NCBI GenBank assembly: GCA_036268295.1
Contig: DATAUK010000013.1
Coordinates: 124,001 to 188,000 of the forward strand
DNA: 64,000 nucleotides
DNA from: DATAUK01 sp036268295
GTDB lineage: Bacteria; Actinomycetota; Actinomycetes; JAFAQI01
Reading direction: 5' to 3'
Shown here piece by piece: positions 42,388 through 51,517 of the stretch. Within the stretch, counting starts at the first letter, position 1; each line of letters begins with the position of its first letter. A program made the translations under genes and the position numbers. Below the pieces are notes generated by a model. The model made no database searches and was not told the origin of the DNA. It saw only the letters and a list, made by a program, of their open reading frames with translations.

Positions 42388-43488
42388 GTGGCTTTCTTAA
42401 CCTCGCCAGGCGGTGGTAACCGCCGACCTGGCCTGGGCCACCGGTTGCGCTCCGCCGCGATCTCGCTCACCACACCGCTGTTGCCCGATGACTACCTCGG
42501 CCTGATCAACCCGTTGTGGTCGACTCGCGAGGGCCGCGGCCGGGTCGTCGAGGTACGCCGCGAGACCGCGCAGGCCACCACGTTGGTGATCCGTCCGGGC
42601 AGCGGGTGGACTCCGCATCAGGCCGGGCAATGGGTGCGGGTCGGCGTCCAGATCGACGGCACCTGGCAGTCGCGGACCTACTCAGTGACCTCGGTGGCTG
42701 ACGGCCGCACCGGGCGGTTCTCGATCACTGTGAAGGGGATCGACGGCGGCCGGGTCTCGCCGTACCTCGCGCATTCGACGAAAGTCGGCACGGTGCTCCG
42801 GGTCGACCCCCCGCAGGGCGAGTTCGTGCTGGCGCCGGTCATGGGTCGGGCGTTGTTCCTCACCGGCGGTTCAGGCATCACGCCGGTGATGGGGATGCTG
42901 CGCACGATGGTCGCCGACGGTAGGTTGCTGGACGCGGTCCACGTGCACAGCGCGCTGCACCGCGATGACGTGATCTTCGGCGATGAGCTTCGCCGGCTCG
43001 CGCACCGGTTCGACTCCTACCGGTTGCACGAGCAGCACACCGACCGCCACGGCTTGTTCACCCTCGACCGGCTTGACCAGATCTGCCCGGACTGGCGCGA
43101 GCGTGAGGTATGGGCTTGCGGCCCGCCCGCGCTGCTCGACGCGATCGAGAAGCATTGGGCCGATGCCGGTCGCTACGAACGGCTGCACGTCGAACGCTTC
43201 CAGCCGCCGGTTTTCGCCGCGCCGGACGCCGAGGGCGGCACGGTGAGCTTCGCGGTCACGGGACGCGACGCCGAGGCACCGGCAGGACGGCCGATCCTCG
43301 AGGTCGGTGAGGCGGCCGGCGTCGCGATGCCGAGCGGCTGCCGGATGGGGATCTGCTTCAGCTGCGTCGCGCCGCTTCGCTCCGGGCAGGTGCGCGATCT
43401 TCGAACCGGCGAGATCCACGGCGACGAAGGCGAAATCATCCAGACCTGTGTGTCGGCCGCGGCCGGCCCGTGCTCGATCGATCTATAG
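42388..43488 (+). CDS. ferredoxin reductase-type electron-transfer protein for the desaturase
   Basis: A 366-aa flavin/iron-sulfur reductase. The FAD domain has SRTYSVTSV, the NAD domain has FLTGGSGITPVMGMLRTM, and the C-terminal plant-type 2Fe-2S domain has cysteines in SGCRMGICFSC and a later QTC. This plan matches mycobacterial Rv3230c, which feeds electrons to the DesA3 stearoyl-CoA desaturase. The desaturase gene follows 13 bp downstream, supporting the same role. The GTG at 42388 gives a family-like N-terminus. Confidence 0.93.
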   Translation: MAFLTSPGGGNRRPGLGHRLRSAAISLTTPLLPDDYLGLINPLWSTREGRGRVVEVRRETAQATTLVIRPGSGWTPHQAGQWVRVGVQIDGTWQSRTYSVTSVADGRTGRFSITVKGIDGGRVSPYLAHSTKVGTVLRVDPPQGEFVLAPVMGRALFLTGGSGITPVMGMLRTMVADGRLLDAVHVHSALHRDDVIFGDELRRLAHRFDSYRLHEQHTDRHGLFTLDRLDQICPDWREREVWACGPPALLDAIEKHWADAGRYERLHVERFQPPVFAAPDAEGGTVSFAVTGRDAEAPAGRPILEVGEAAGVAMPSGCRMGICFSCVAPLRSGQVRDLRTGEIHGDEGEIIQTCVSAAAGPCSIDL

Positions 43489-43501
43489 AAAGGACACCGG
43501 C

Positions 43502-44614
43502 ATGACGTCCAGTCCCACCGCGCGTCTGAGCGAAATGCAGATCGCCGAGTTCGGTCGCGAGCTCGATGCGATCCGCGAGGAGATCCTGGCCACCCGAGGG
43601 GACCGCGACGCGGTGTACATCCGCAAGGTCATCAAGACCCAGCGCGGGCTCGAGGCCGGTGGCCGGGCGGCGCTGTTCGTGTCGATGTTCCCGCCCGCCT
43701 GGGTTGCCGGCACGGCGATGCTCTCGGTCGCGAAAATCCTTGAGAATATGGAGATCGGGCACAATGTGCTCCACGGCCAGTGGGACTGGATGCGCGATCC
43801 GGAGATCCACTCGACGACCTGGGAGTGGGACACCGTCATCTCGGCGGACGCCTGGAAGCACACCCACAACGACACCCACCACCGCTGGACCAACGTCGTC
43901 GGCAAAGACCGTGACGTCGGTTACACGATGATGCGGATGAGCGAGGACCAGCGCTGGGAGAAGCGCCACCTCGGCCAACCGCTCTACAACCTGCTGCTGG
44001 CGCCGGTCTTTGACTGGGGGATCGCGCTTTATGACCTCGAGCTCGACGATGTGCGCACCGGGGCCAAGACCGCTCAGCAGATGCGACGCCAGATCCGGTC
44101 GCTGGCAAAGAAGGCGGCGAAGCAGTCGCTGAAGGATTTCGTCGTCTGGCCGCTGCTGTCCGGACCGTCAGCGTTGCCGACGTTGCTGGCGAACGTCACC
44201 GCCAACGTGGCGCGCAACATCTGGTCGCACACCATCATCTTCTGCGGTCATTTCCCGGAAGGTGTCGAGACCTTCACCGAGGACCAGATCGAGAACGAGA
44301 CCCGCCACGAGTGGTACCTGCGCCAGCTGCAGGGCTCGGCCAACATCGAAGGCTCGCCGCTGTTCCACATCCTGACCGGCAACCTGTCACACCAGATCGA
44401 GCACCACCTGTTTCCCGACCTGCCGAGCAATCGGTACGGCGAGATCGCGCCACGGGTCAGGGCGTTGTGCGAGAAGTACGGCGTGCACTACGAGACCGGC
44501 TCGCTGTCGCGACAGTACGGCTCGATGTGGAAGCGGTTGTGCCGGCTGGCACTGCCGCCGGCAAACCAGGGCACCGTCGACACCCGGCCGAAGCCGGTGC
44601 CGCTCGCAGCCTGA
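43502..44614 (+). CDS. membrane fatty-acid (acyl-CoA) desaturase
   Basis: A 370-aa di-iron membrane desaturase. The three His boxes are present: GHNVLHGQW, HTHNDTHHRW and HQIEHHLFPDLP, with hydrophobic segments between. The last box with Gln is typical of front-end or DesA3-like desaturases. It introduces a double bond into acyl chains using electrons from the reductase upstream. The ATG at 43502 follows GAAAGGA; the longer frame upstream overlaps the reductase gene and is rejected. Confidence 0.94.
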   Translation: MTSSPTARLSEMQIAEFGRELDAIREEILATRGDRDAVYIRKVIKTQRGLEAGGRAALFVSMFPPAWVAGTAMLSVAKILENMEIGHNVLHGQWDWMRDPEIHSTTWEWDTVISADAWKHTHNDTHHRWTNVVGKDRDVGYTMMRMSEDQRWEKRHLGQPLYNLLLAPVFDWGIALYDLELDDVRTGAKTAQQMRRQIRSLAKKAAKQSLKDFVVWPLLSGPSALPTLLANVTANVARNIWSHTIIFCGHFPEGVETFTEDQIENETRHEWYLRQLQGSANIEGSPLFHILTGNLSHQIEHHLFPDLPSNRYGEIAPRVRALCEKYGVHYETGSLSRQYGSMWKRLCRLALPPANQGTVDTRPKPVPLAA

Positions 44615-44620
44615 GGCGGA

Positions 44621-44869
44621 TCAGCCGCCGCTGACCTCGTGGATCTCATCGGCGACCAGTCCGTGTGCTTCGCGGTGCACGGTGTTGGCAGCCTCCGGGT
44701 TGGGCGCCTCGACGAGGCAGAAGATCTTGCCAGCAGCTTCATCGACCCAGTAGTTCTTGTAGTCGACGCCGTGATCGCCCTGGATCGCGAGATCCGCTTC
44801 GTGGGCCTTGGCGACGTCGGCGGCGCTGACCGGTCCGCCGGTGTTGTGGACATCCATGTAGAGCGGCAT
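44621..44869 (-). CDS. DUF4242 (SCO4226-like) small protein
   Basis: An 82-aa ferredoxin-like fold: LYMDVHNTGGPVSAADV, DYKNYWVDEAAGKIFCLVEAP and VHREAHGLVADEIHEV. The Streptomyces homologue SCO4226 is reported to bind nickel. The function here is not known. The ATG at 44869 begins MPLYMDVH, the family start; the longer frame upstream would overlap the aldo/keto reductase gene. Its 3' end is 6 bp from the desaturase stop (convergent). Confidence 0.88.
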   Translation of the reverse strand: MPLYMDVHNTGGPVSAADVAKAHEADLAIQGDHGVDYKNYWVDEAAGKIFCLVEAPNPEAANTVHREAHGLVADEIHEVSGG

Positions 44870-44951
44870 GAGGGCCGTCCTCTCCTCGGGCAGCCGACGG
44901 TAGTGCCTGGGCGGCAGTCGCGCCAGATCACGGCGGGCTAAGAATGGACTC

Positions 44952-45956
<1,005 letters not shown>

Positions 45957-45980
45957 GGGGTTTTCGTCGTACCGGCTGCC

Positions 45981-45986
45981 TAGCGT
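45981..45986 (+). promoter_or_regulatory. -10 box (TAGCGT) for the leaderless AlkB-like gene
   Basis: A TANNNT box ends 6 nt before the GTG at 45993. The region at the PafBC -35 position reads TCGTCG, one base off TTGTCR, too weak to claim damage control. Confidence 0.45.
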
Positions 45987-45992
45987 GGGCGG

Positions 45993-46745
45993 GTGGACGC
46001 GAACGTGTCGTGGCAGCCGTCGTTGCTCGACGGCGGCCCGCCTGCGCTCGACGTCTCCTACGACGGGCTGCGTCGGCTGACGCTCGACGAGTCGTCCTGG
46101 ATCGATTACTGCCCAGGTTGGCTGTCCGGATCTGACGCGGTCTTCGACCTGCTCGCCTCGACCGCGCGCTGGCAGCAGCGCACGGTCACGATGTGGGACA
46201 ACGAAGTCCTCGAGCCCCGGCTGACCGCGGGCTGGTCGACCGACGCCGGCAACGCCCCGCCGCTGCTGCTCGAGATGTGCACGCTGCTGGCAGCGCGCTA
46301 CTCGGTTGGCTTCGACCGGGTCTGGGTCAACCTTTATCGCGACGGCCAGGACAGCGTCGCCTGGCACGGCGATCGCCACCGCCATGCGATGACCAAGCCG
46401 ATGGTCGCGACCGTGTCGCTCGGTGCCCGCCGCAAGTTCCAGCTGCGACGTCGGGGCAGCTCAACCATCTCGCACACCTTGATGCCGGGCGTCGGTGATC
46501 TGGTCGTGATGGGTGGTGAATGTCAGAACGACTGGGAACACACGGTTCCCAAGACCGCGCGCTCGGTCGGCGCCCGGATGTCGGTGACGATCCGGCACTC
46601 GAGACCGGCGTACGGCGAGAAGTGGCTCGAGCCTCCCGCGAAGGCCGCCGCGGACGCGCCGTTTCGGCGCCGCCGGTCCTCGGGAGTCGCCGGTCTGTCG
46701 GCGTTAGCCGACGCGGCGGTAGTGGATGTGGGTGGCGAGCGGTGA
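45993..46745 (+). CDS. AlkB-like 2-oxoglutarate/Fe(II) dioxygenase
   Basis: A 250-aa dioxygenase of the AlkB group, which removes alkyl damage from DNA or RNA oxidatively. The iron triad is visible: WHGDRH (His and Asp) and WEHTVPK (second His). The 2OG-binding Arg follows in RMSVTIRHSRPAYG, and NLYRDGQDSVAWHGD is the hallmark strand. The Arg/Ser-rich last ~45 residues are beyond the family core and overlap the convergent reductase gene by 42 bp. Confidence 0.9.
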   Translation: MDANVSWQPSLLDGGPPALDVSYDGLRRLTLDESSWIDYCPGWLSGSDAVFDLLASTARWQQRTVTMWDNEVLEPRLTAGWSTDAGNAPPLLLEMCTLLAARYSVGFDRVWVNLYRDGQDSVAWHGDRHRHAMTKPMVATVSLGARRKFQLRRRGSSTISHTLMPGVGDLVVMGGECQNDWEHTVPKTARSVGARMSVTIRHSRPAYGEKWLEPPAKAAADAPFRRRRSSGVAGLSALADAAVVDVGGER

Positions 46746-47312
46746 GTGAAGCACCTCAGCGGGTTCGAAGCCGAAGGACTCAACCCCGTCGAAGATGCGC
46801 TCGCCGGAACCCAACAGCACCGGTGCGATGTCGAGGGTGAGCTCGTCGATCACTCCGGCAGTCAGTGCCTGTCGGACGGTCGAGGCTCCGCCGGCGATGT
46901 CTACTCCGTTGTCGCCGGCGACTTGGCAGGCTGCGGAGTAGGCGGCGTCGAACCCCTCGGTGACGAATTGGAAGGTCGTCCCGCCGTCCATCTCGATCGG
47001 GTCATGTTCGTGATGAGTCAGCACGAACACCGGCGCGTGATACGGCGGCTCGGGACCCCACCACCCGGTCCATTCCTCGTCGTCCCAGTCTCCGCGGATC
47101 GGGCCGAACATGTTCCGACCCATCACATACGCGCCCCGCGGGCGCAGCAGCCAGTCGGTCGCGACCTTGTCGGCATCGTTGGCTCGCGGGTCGCCAAGGT
47201 GCCAATCGTGCAGCTCCCGCCCTCGCTTGCCCAGCGGGTCCTCGCGGCTCTGGCCCCGCCCGGCGACGAAACCGTCAACAGAGATCGACATATGACAAGT
47301 GGTGTCCGGCAC
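46704..47312 (-). CDS. RibD/DHFR-fold reductase
   Basis: A 202-aa protein of the dihydrofolate-reductase-like RibD C-terminal family: CHMSISVDGFVAGRGQS, YVMGRNMFG, HAPVFVLTHHEHDP and VDIAGGASTVRQALTAG are diagnostic. It probably reduces a small molecule with NADPH; actinobacterial members are numerous and rarely assigned. The GTG at 47312 is supported by a strong AGGAGG ribosome-binding site 6 nt upstream; the longer frame to 47378 lacks this. Confidence 0.9.
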   Translation of the reverse strand: MPDTTCHMSISVDGFVAGRGQSREDPLGKRGRELHDWHLGDPRANDADKVATDWLLRPRGAYVMGRNMFGPIRGDWDDEEWTGWWGPEPPYHAPVFVLTHHEHDPIEMDGGTTFQFVTEGFDAAYSAACQVAGDNGVDIAGGASTVRQALTAGVIDELTLDIAPVLLGSGERIFDGVESFGFEPAEVLHSPLATHIHYRRVG

Positions 47313-47656
47313 CGCGAGCCTCCTGGGTCTCCTCACCTGGCCCTCGACGCTACTGGTGCGCGCTCGCCGGGCTCGCACTCACCTCTTTCGGTCTCGTGAC
47401 GGCCCCGGCCCTCGCAGCAAACCGACACCCACACTCGAGGTAGCGAGCTGGTCATGACCGCAACGGGTCGAATGGCGATCCGTTCCCCGCACGGCGCAAC
47501 CCTGTGGCACAGCCCGGCTTCAGGAAGAAGCGTCATGTTGCGCGTCGCGGTATCGGGCCGGCTAGTGCTGAGCGACCTCAACCAAAACACTGCTGGGTGC
47601 GCCCGGCATTCTCCGACCCTGACTGCGGACTCGGCTGACAGCGCCCTTCCCGCAGG
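47313..47656. other. intergenic region with no convincing gene
   Basis: About 340 bp upstream of the RHH-DUF4097 pair and of the divergent reductase. Open frames of 110 codons (minus) and 73 codons (plus) lack recognisable domains, coherent codon use or ribosome-binding sites. I see only promoter-type sequence at both ends. Confidence 0.6.
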
Positions 47657-47708
47657 TGACGTCACTCTGACTTGACGATGACGTCAATATGATGTCATAG
47701 TGATGTCA
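47657..47708. promoter_or_regulatory. phased array of four TGAYGTCA operators
   Basis: TGACGTCA at 47657 and 47679, TGATGTCA at 47690 and 47701. Start-to-start spacings are 22, 11 and 11 bp, so all four face the same side of the helix. The array ends 22 bp before the ATG of a ribbon-helix-helix protein. A TTGACG (-35-like) at 47672 lies inside it. Ribbon-helix-helix dimers typically bind such repeats cooperatively. Confidence 0.72.
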
Positions 47709-47730
47709 ACAAAGTCCAGGAGGCGTCACG

Positions 47731-48186
47731 ATGCAGATTTCTGCGGTCACCGCCGCGTTGTCGGCTGATCTGGTCGCGCTCGGCAGCCTCGGTGACGAGG
47801 CCACTGCCGAGGTCGCTCAGCGGCTCTCGATCGCGATGACGGCGCCGATCTCGGCCCGGCTGGTCGAGCTGCTCGGCCAGGTCGCGGCCGAGCTCGACTC
47901 GACGCTCACTCGCGGCCGGGTCGAGGTACGCCTGGTCGGTGGTGACGCCGAGCTCGTCCTCGTCGACGACGAGGACATCGAGCCAGTGGGCGAGACGCCG
48001 GCAGCAGACAGCGACGCAGACGCGCGAATCTCGCTGCGGTTGCCCTCGCCGCTCAAGGTCAGGATCGAGGCCGCCGCCACGAGCGCGGGGATCTCGGTCA
48101 ACGCCTACATCGTTCGGGCGCTCCAGCGCCCGCAACACCACCAGCAGCCCGGCCACCGCCGGCTCACCGGCTACGGCCGCAGCTAG
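47731..48186 (+). CDS. HicB/Arc-type ribbon-helix-helix protein, likely autorepressor
   Basis: A 151-aa protein. The last ~50 residues are a ribbon-helix-helix DNA-binding domain: ARISLRLPSPLKVRIEAAAT then SAGISVNAYIVRALQR. The first ~95 residues are helical and acidic, of unknown fold. Databases often label such proteins HicB antitoxins, but no HicA-type toxin is present. The ATG follows an ideal AGGAGG (47718-47723) and the phased operator array. With DUF4097 43 bp downstream, it probably represses this two-gene operon. Confidence 0.83.
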   Translation: MQISAVTAALSADLVALGSLGDEATAEVAQRLSIAMTAPISARLVELLGQVAAELDSTLTRGRVEVRLVGGDAELVLVDDEDIEPVGETPAADSDADARISLRLPSPLKVRIEAAATSAGISVNAYIVRALQRPQHHQQPGHRRLTGYGRS

Positions 48187-48229
48187 CCCGGCACCCAGCA
48201 ACCAGCAATCAGCAACCAAGGAGTTCAGG

Positions 48230-49060
48230 ATGAGGTCAGAGGTCTTCGAGACATCGGGCGAGGTTCGCCTGCAGGTCAGCATCAAAAGCGGGCGGGTCGA
48301 GCTGAGCACCCACGACCGGCCGGCTGTCGAAGTGGAGGTCAGTGCGCCGAGCAACCCGTCGTACGCCGACCAGATCAAGATCGAACACATTGCGCGGACA
48401 GGTCGCGATGATGTGCGGGTGACGCTTCCCGACGTCGGTGCGCTCGGGTTCCTCAGCGGGCAGCATCGTCATGAGGTCGACGTGGTCGTCCGGCTGCCGC
48501 GCGGCTCGGCGCTCGACCTCTCGACTGCGTCGGCTCCGGTCGAAGCGGCCGGCAGGTACGGGTCGGTTCGAGCCAGTTCGGCTTCCGGCGACGTGCACCT
48601 CGAAGCGGTCGGCGGCGAGCTGTCGGCCCAGACCGCGAGCGGCGCGGTGTCGGTCGAGTCGGTTGGTGGCCCGGCGAAGATCCGCACCGCCGCCGGCGAC
48701 GTCAGCGTCGGCTCGGCGGCGGCCGCCCTGGTCGTCATGACCGCGTCCGGGCAGCTCCAAGCCGGGACGGTCCACGGCGCCCAGCTGCGCTCAGCGTCGG
48801 GCGACCAGAGCGTCGACAACGCGGTCTGCGGCAACCTCGAGCTCACGACGTCATCTGGCGACGTCAGGGTCGGGATCGCCCGCGGCAGCGGCGTCCACGT
48901 CGACGCCACGACTGTGAGCGGCGATCTTCAGTCCGACATCGACCTCGATGGTGAACCCGGCGAGTCGAATCCGGCCGAGCCCAACCAGGTCGACCTGAAG
49001 GTCCGTACCGTCAGCGGCGACGTCCGGATCCGCCGAGGTGCCGAGCTCGTTACTTCTTGA
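48230..49060 (+). CDS. DUF4097-family beta-repeat protein
   Basis: A 276-aa protein of repeated short strands with the recurring S-G-D-V or S-G-A-V turn (SASGDVHLEAVGGELSAQ, TAAGDVSVGSA, SSGDVRVGIA, VSGDVRIRRG), forming a right-handed beta-solenoid of the DUF4097 type. No signal peptide or membrane segment is visible, so it is probably cytoplasmic. Its function is unknown. The ATG at 48230 follows AAGGAGTTCAGG. Just upstream is a 7-bp triple repeat, CAGCAAC/CAGCAAT/CAGCAAC. The 3' end overlaps the convergent GDSL gene by 11 bp. Confidence 0.85.
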   Translation: MRSEVFETSGEVRLQVSIKSGRVELSTHDRPAVEVEVSAPSNPSYADQIKIEHIARTGRDDVRVTLPDVGALGFLSGQHRHEVDVVVRLPRGSALDLSTASAPVEAAGRYGSVRASSASGDVHLEAVGGELSAQTASGAVSVESVGGPAKIRTAAGDVSVGSAAAALVVMTASGQLQAGTVHGAQLRSASGDQSVDNAVCGNLELTTSSGDVRVGIARGSGVHVDATTVSGDLQSDIDLDGEPGESNPAEPNQVDLKVRTVSGDVRIRRGAELVTS

Positions 49061-50018
49061 TCACCTTCTCCACCGCTTCGGCCAGCAGCGCGGAGCCCGC
49101 GACGCTTGGGTGCACTCCGCAGCTGGCCGGCTTGGTCGTGAGGTTGGTCAGCAGTCCCGCCGCACAGGTGTTGCCGCGGGCGCCGGCGCTGGCCTTCTCA
49201 AGGAGCTTGAAGGACGGCGCGATCGCGACGTGGTAGGGCTTGGCTCCCTTGAGCAACGCAGAGTTGACGTCCTGGACCTCGACGGTGAGCAGCACGTTCG
49301 TGTAATCGAACGAGTAGTACGGCACCAGGACGATCTGGCCGCTGTAGTGGGCCTTGTTTCGCAGTCCCTTGAGGATCCGGCCGACGTTCTTGGCGAGCTT
49401 CTTTTGCAGCGCGGCGATCTCGCCCGCGCACATGTCCTTCGGGTGCTCCGTCTGGCACAGGAAGCCGTCGTTGGCGCCGATCATCAGGGTGACCAGCCGG
49501 GTGTTCGGCCACTTCTTGAGGTAGTCCTCGGCGTACGTCAGCTGTGACTCGGACTTGCTCGCGTACTTCACGTGTAGCGGCGCGTCGGCGCGATAGTCCT
49601 TGCCAGCGGTGTGGCTCGGGTTGTTCTTGGCGCCGAAGACGAAGTTGTTCTCGCAGCCGTTGCTCTGCGCTTTCACGTTGATGAAGCTCGACGTCGTCTC
49701 GCCCGGGCACGCAGCGTTGGCGACCTTCAACCCGAGACTCGAGGCGATGTCCTCGGGGAAGCCGACGAAGGACTTCTGATGCGCGTAGTTCGGCCTCGGA
49801 ATGCTGTTGGACTCGCGGTAGCCGAACGGCACCGAGTCACCGAGCGCGAGATAGCGCGCCCCGGCGACGACCGGCGGCTGGCCGGCCGGCTTCGCCGGCA
49901 CGGTGCGGTGCGTGTCGGAGGCCAATGCCGGCGCGAGGCTTCCCGCCATCACGACGAGGCTGGCGCAGCCCAAGGCGAGGGCGCTGCGACGAAGCAGCTT
50001 GGGTGACGACGGTGTCAT
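49050..50018 (-). CDS. secreted SGNH/GDSL-family hydrolase
   Basis: A 322-aa exported esterase/lipase-type hydrolase. A signal peptide (LLRRSALALGCASLVVMAG, site near ALA-S) precedes block I YLALGDSVPFGYR with the nucleophile Ser, a Gly block (ANAACPGETTSSF), block III MIGANDG and the catalytic Asp/His-type end CGVHPSVAGSALLA. Three disulfides are likely from the paired cysteines. The substrate could be lipid or polysaccharide ester. The ATG at 50018 directly precedes the signal peptide. Confidence 0.92.
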   Translation of the reverse strand: MTPSSPKLLRRSALALGCASLVVMAGSLAPALASDTHRTVPAKPAGQPPVVAGARYLALGDSVPFGYRESNSIPRPNYAHQKSFVGFPEDIASSLGLKVANAACPGETTSSFINVKAQSNGCENNFVFGAKNNPSHTAGKDYRADAPLHVKYASKSESQLTYAEDYLKKWPNTRLVTLMIGANDGFLCQTEHPKDMCAGEIAALQKKLAKNVGRILKGLRNKAHYSGQIVLVPYYSFDYTNVLLTVEVQDVNSALLKGAKPYHVAIAPSFKLLEKASAGARGNTCAAGLLTNLTTKPASCGVHPSVAGSALLAEAVEKVIKK

Positions 50019-50102
50019 ATGGAGCCTTTCGAATCGTTCGCGCGACTCGGGGACGTTCATCGATTGTTCACCATGTCAGCACCGGTTGTCGCTCACGCGT
50101 CA

Positions 50103-50108
50103 TAACGT
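50103..50108 (+). promoter_or_regulatory. -10 box (TAACGT) for the leaderless histidine phosphatase gene
   Basis: A TANNNT box ends 6 nt before the GTG at 50115 and supports that start over the in-frame ATG at 50166. Confidence 0.5.
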
Positions 50109-50114
50109 TGGGCA

Positions 50115-50798
50115 GTGACAGCCTCCAGCGACGCCGAATCCGTTGAATATCGCCAATATCGCTTCATGGCTCCGCCCGGCGCTGCCGATCTGGTCCTGAT
50201 CCGCCACGGCGAGTCGGAGCCGGCGCGCGAGGACCGCCCCGCGGACAGTGTTGACGGTCACGCCGACCCTGCTCTGGATCCGGTCGGCGTCGAGCAGGCG
50301 AGGCGGCTGGCCGATCGGCTGGCCGGCGAGCAGCTCGACGCGATCTACGTGACGACCTTGCGTCGTACCGCGCAGACTGCTGCGCCGCTGGCCGAACGGT
50401 TGGGCCTCACCCCGGTCGTCGAGCCGGATCTGCGCGAGGTCTTGCTGGGCGAGTGGGAGGGTGCAACGTTTCGCAAGCACACCTCAGAGCTGCACCCGCT
50501 CGCGGTCGCGATGTTCACCGAGCAGCGCTGGGACGTGATTCCGGGTGCCGAGAGCACGGCCGACTTTCGGGCGCGGATAAGTGCCGGTATTACCCGAATT
50601 GCTCAGCGACACCCCAACCAAAAGGTGGCTGTCGTCGTCCATGGAGGAGTGATCGGGATGATCATGGCGATTGCAACAGGAGCTGGAAACTTCGCTTTTG
50701 TAGGCGCTGACAACGCGTCGATGTCGCAGATCGTCGTCCTCGGGGACCGGTGGACCGTCCGCCGCTTCAACGACACCGCTCACCTCGACCCCGCCTAG
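50115..50798 (+). CDS. histidine-phosphatase (phosphoglycerate-mutase-like) protein
   Basis: A 227-aa phosphatase of the RHG superfamily: LVLIRHGESEP with the phospho-accepting His, TTLRRTAQTAAPLAERLGL, LLGEWEGA and the second His in VVVHGGVIGM. Substrates of the family range from sugar phosphates to phospho-proteins. The first 17 residues lie before the core; the TAACGT box favours GTG 50115, but ATG 50166 remains possible. Codons between 50577 and 50714 are half A/T-ending, unlike the rest. Confidence 0.9.
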   Translation: MTASSDAESVEYRQYRFMAPPGAADLVLIRHGESEPAREDRPADSVDGHADPALDPVGVEQARRLADRLAGEQLDAIYVTTLRRTAQTAAPLAERLGLTPVVEPDLREVLLGEWEGATFRKHTSELHPLAVAMFTEQRWDVIPGAESTADFRARISAGITRIAQRHPNQKVAVVVHGGVIGMIMAIATGAGNFAFVGADNASMSQIVVLGDRWTVRRFNDTAHLDPA

Positions 50799-50806
50799 GA
50801 GACCAG

Positions 50807-51517
50807 TTGCCGAACATCACCTACCCGGCGTCGACCGGGAGGCTGCGCGGCTATCTCGCGGCTCCTTCGAGTGGCGGGCCGTGGCCGGGTGTCGTGGTGC
50901 TCCACGAGGCGTTCGGGCTCACCGACGACATCCGGCGGCAGGCCGATCGGTTCGCCACCAACGGCTACCTGGCCTTCGCCCCCGACCTGCTCTCCTACGG
51001 CCTTGCGCCGCGATGCCTCGTCACGACCTTTCGCACCCTGTTCAAGCAAGCCGGCGGCCGCGCGATCGAGGACATCGATGCCGCCCGCGACTACCTGCTC
51101 GAGCACGACGAGTGCACCGGCAAGGTCGGCGTGATCGGTTTCTGCATGGGAGGCGGCTTCGCCATCCTCGCGGCTGCCCGCGGCTTCGATGTTGCCGCCC
51201 CGAACTACGGCATCGTCCCGAACAACGTCGACACCGTGCTCGCACAGTCCTGCCCGATGATCGCGTCGTACGGCGCGAAGGACCGCACCATGAAAGCCGC
51301 CGCTGCCAAGCTGGAGCGGGCGCTGAGCGTTCACGGCATCGAGCACGACGTGAAGGAGTATCCGGACGCCGGGCACGCATTCATGACCGGGCACACCGGC
51401 AACTGGACGTTCGCGGAGTGGATCCCGGGGATGGGCTACGTCGCCGGCGCCGCTGACGACGCCTGGCAGCGGGTCTTTGGCTTCTTCGACCGCCAGCTGC
51501 GGCCGGTGCCGAGATGA
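50807..51517 (+). CDS. dienelactone hydrolase-family protein
   Basis: A 236-aa alpha/beta hydrolase. The nucleophile Cys lies in IGFCMGGGFA, typical of dienelactone hydrolases; VVVLHEAFGLTDDIR gives the oxyanion region and YPDAGHAFM the catalytic His. It may open lactones or similar esters. The TTG at 50807 is chosen because AGGAG (50797-50801) lies 5 nt upstream; the TTG also directly precedes PNITYPAS. It is 8 bp after the phosphatase gene, and its end overlaps the GH3 gene by ATGA. Confidence 0.9.
   Translation: MPNITYPASTGRLRGYLAAPSSGGPWPGVVVLHEAFGLTDDIRRQADRFATNGYLAFAPDLLSYGLAPRCLVTTFRTLFKQAGGRAIEDIDAARDYLLEHDECTGKVGVIGFCMGGGFAILAAARGFDVAAPNYGIVPNNVDTVLAQSCPMIASYGAKDRTMKAAAAKLERALSVHGIEHDVKEYPDAGHAFMTGHTGNWTFAEWIPGMGYVAGAADDAWQRVFGFFDRQLRPVPR

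Noticed and set aside
47333..47675. Small open frames on both strands in the intergenic region before the RHH gene
   Set aside because: No domain, no ribosome-binding site, inconsistent codon use.
47731..49060. HicBA toxin-antitoxin module
   Set aside because: The RHH protein looks like HicB only in its DNA-binding part, and there is no HicA-like double-stranded-RNA-binding toxin; DUF4097 is not a toxin family.
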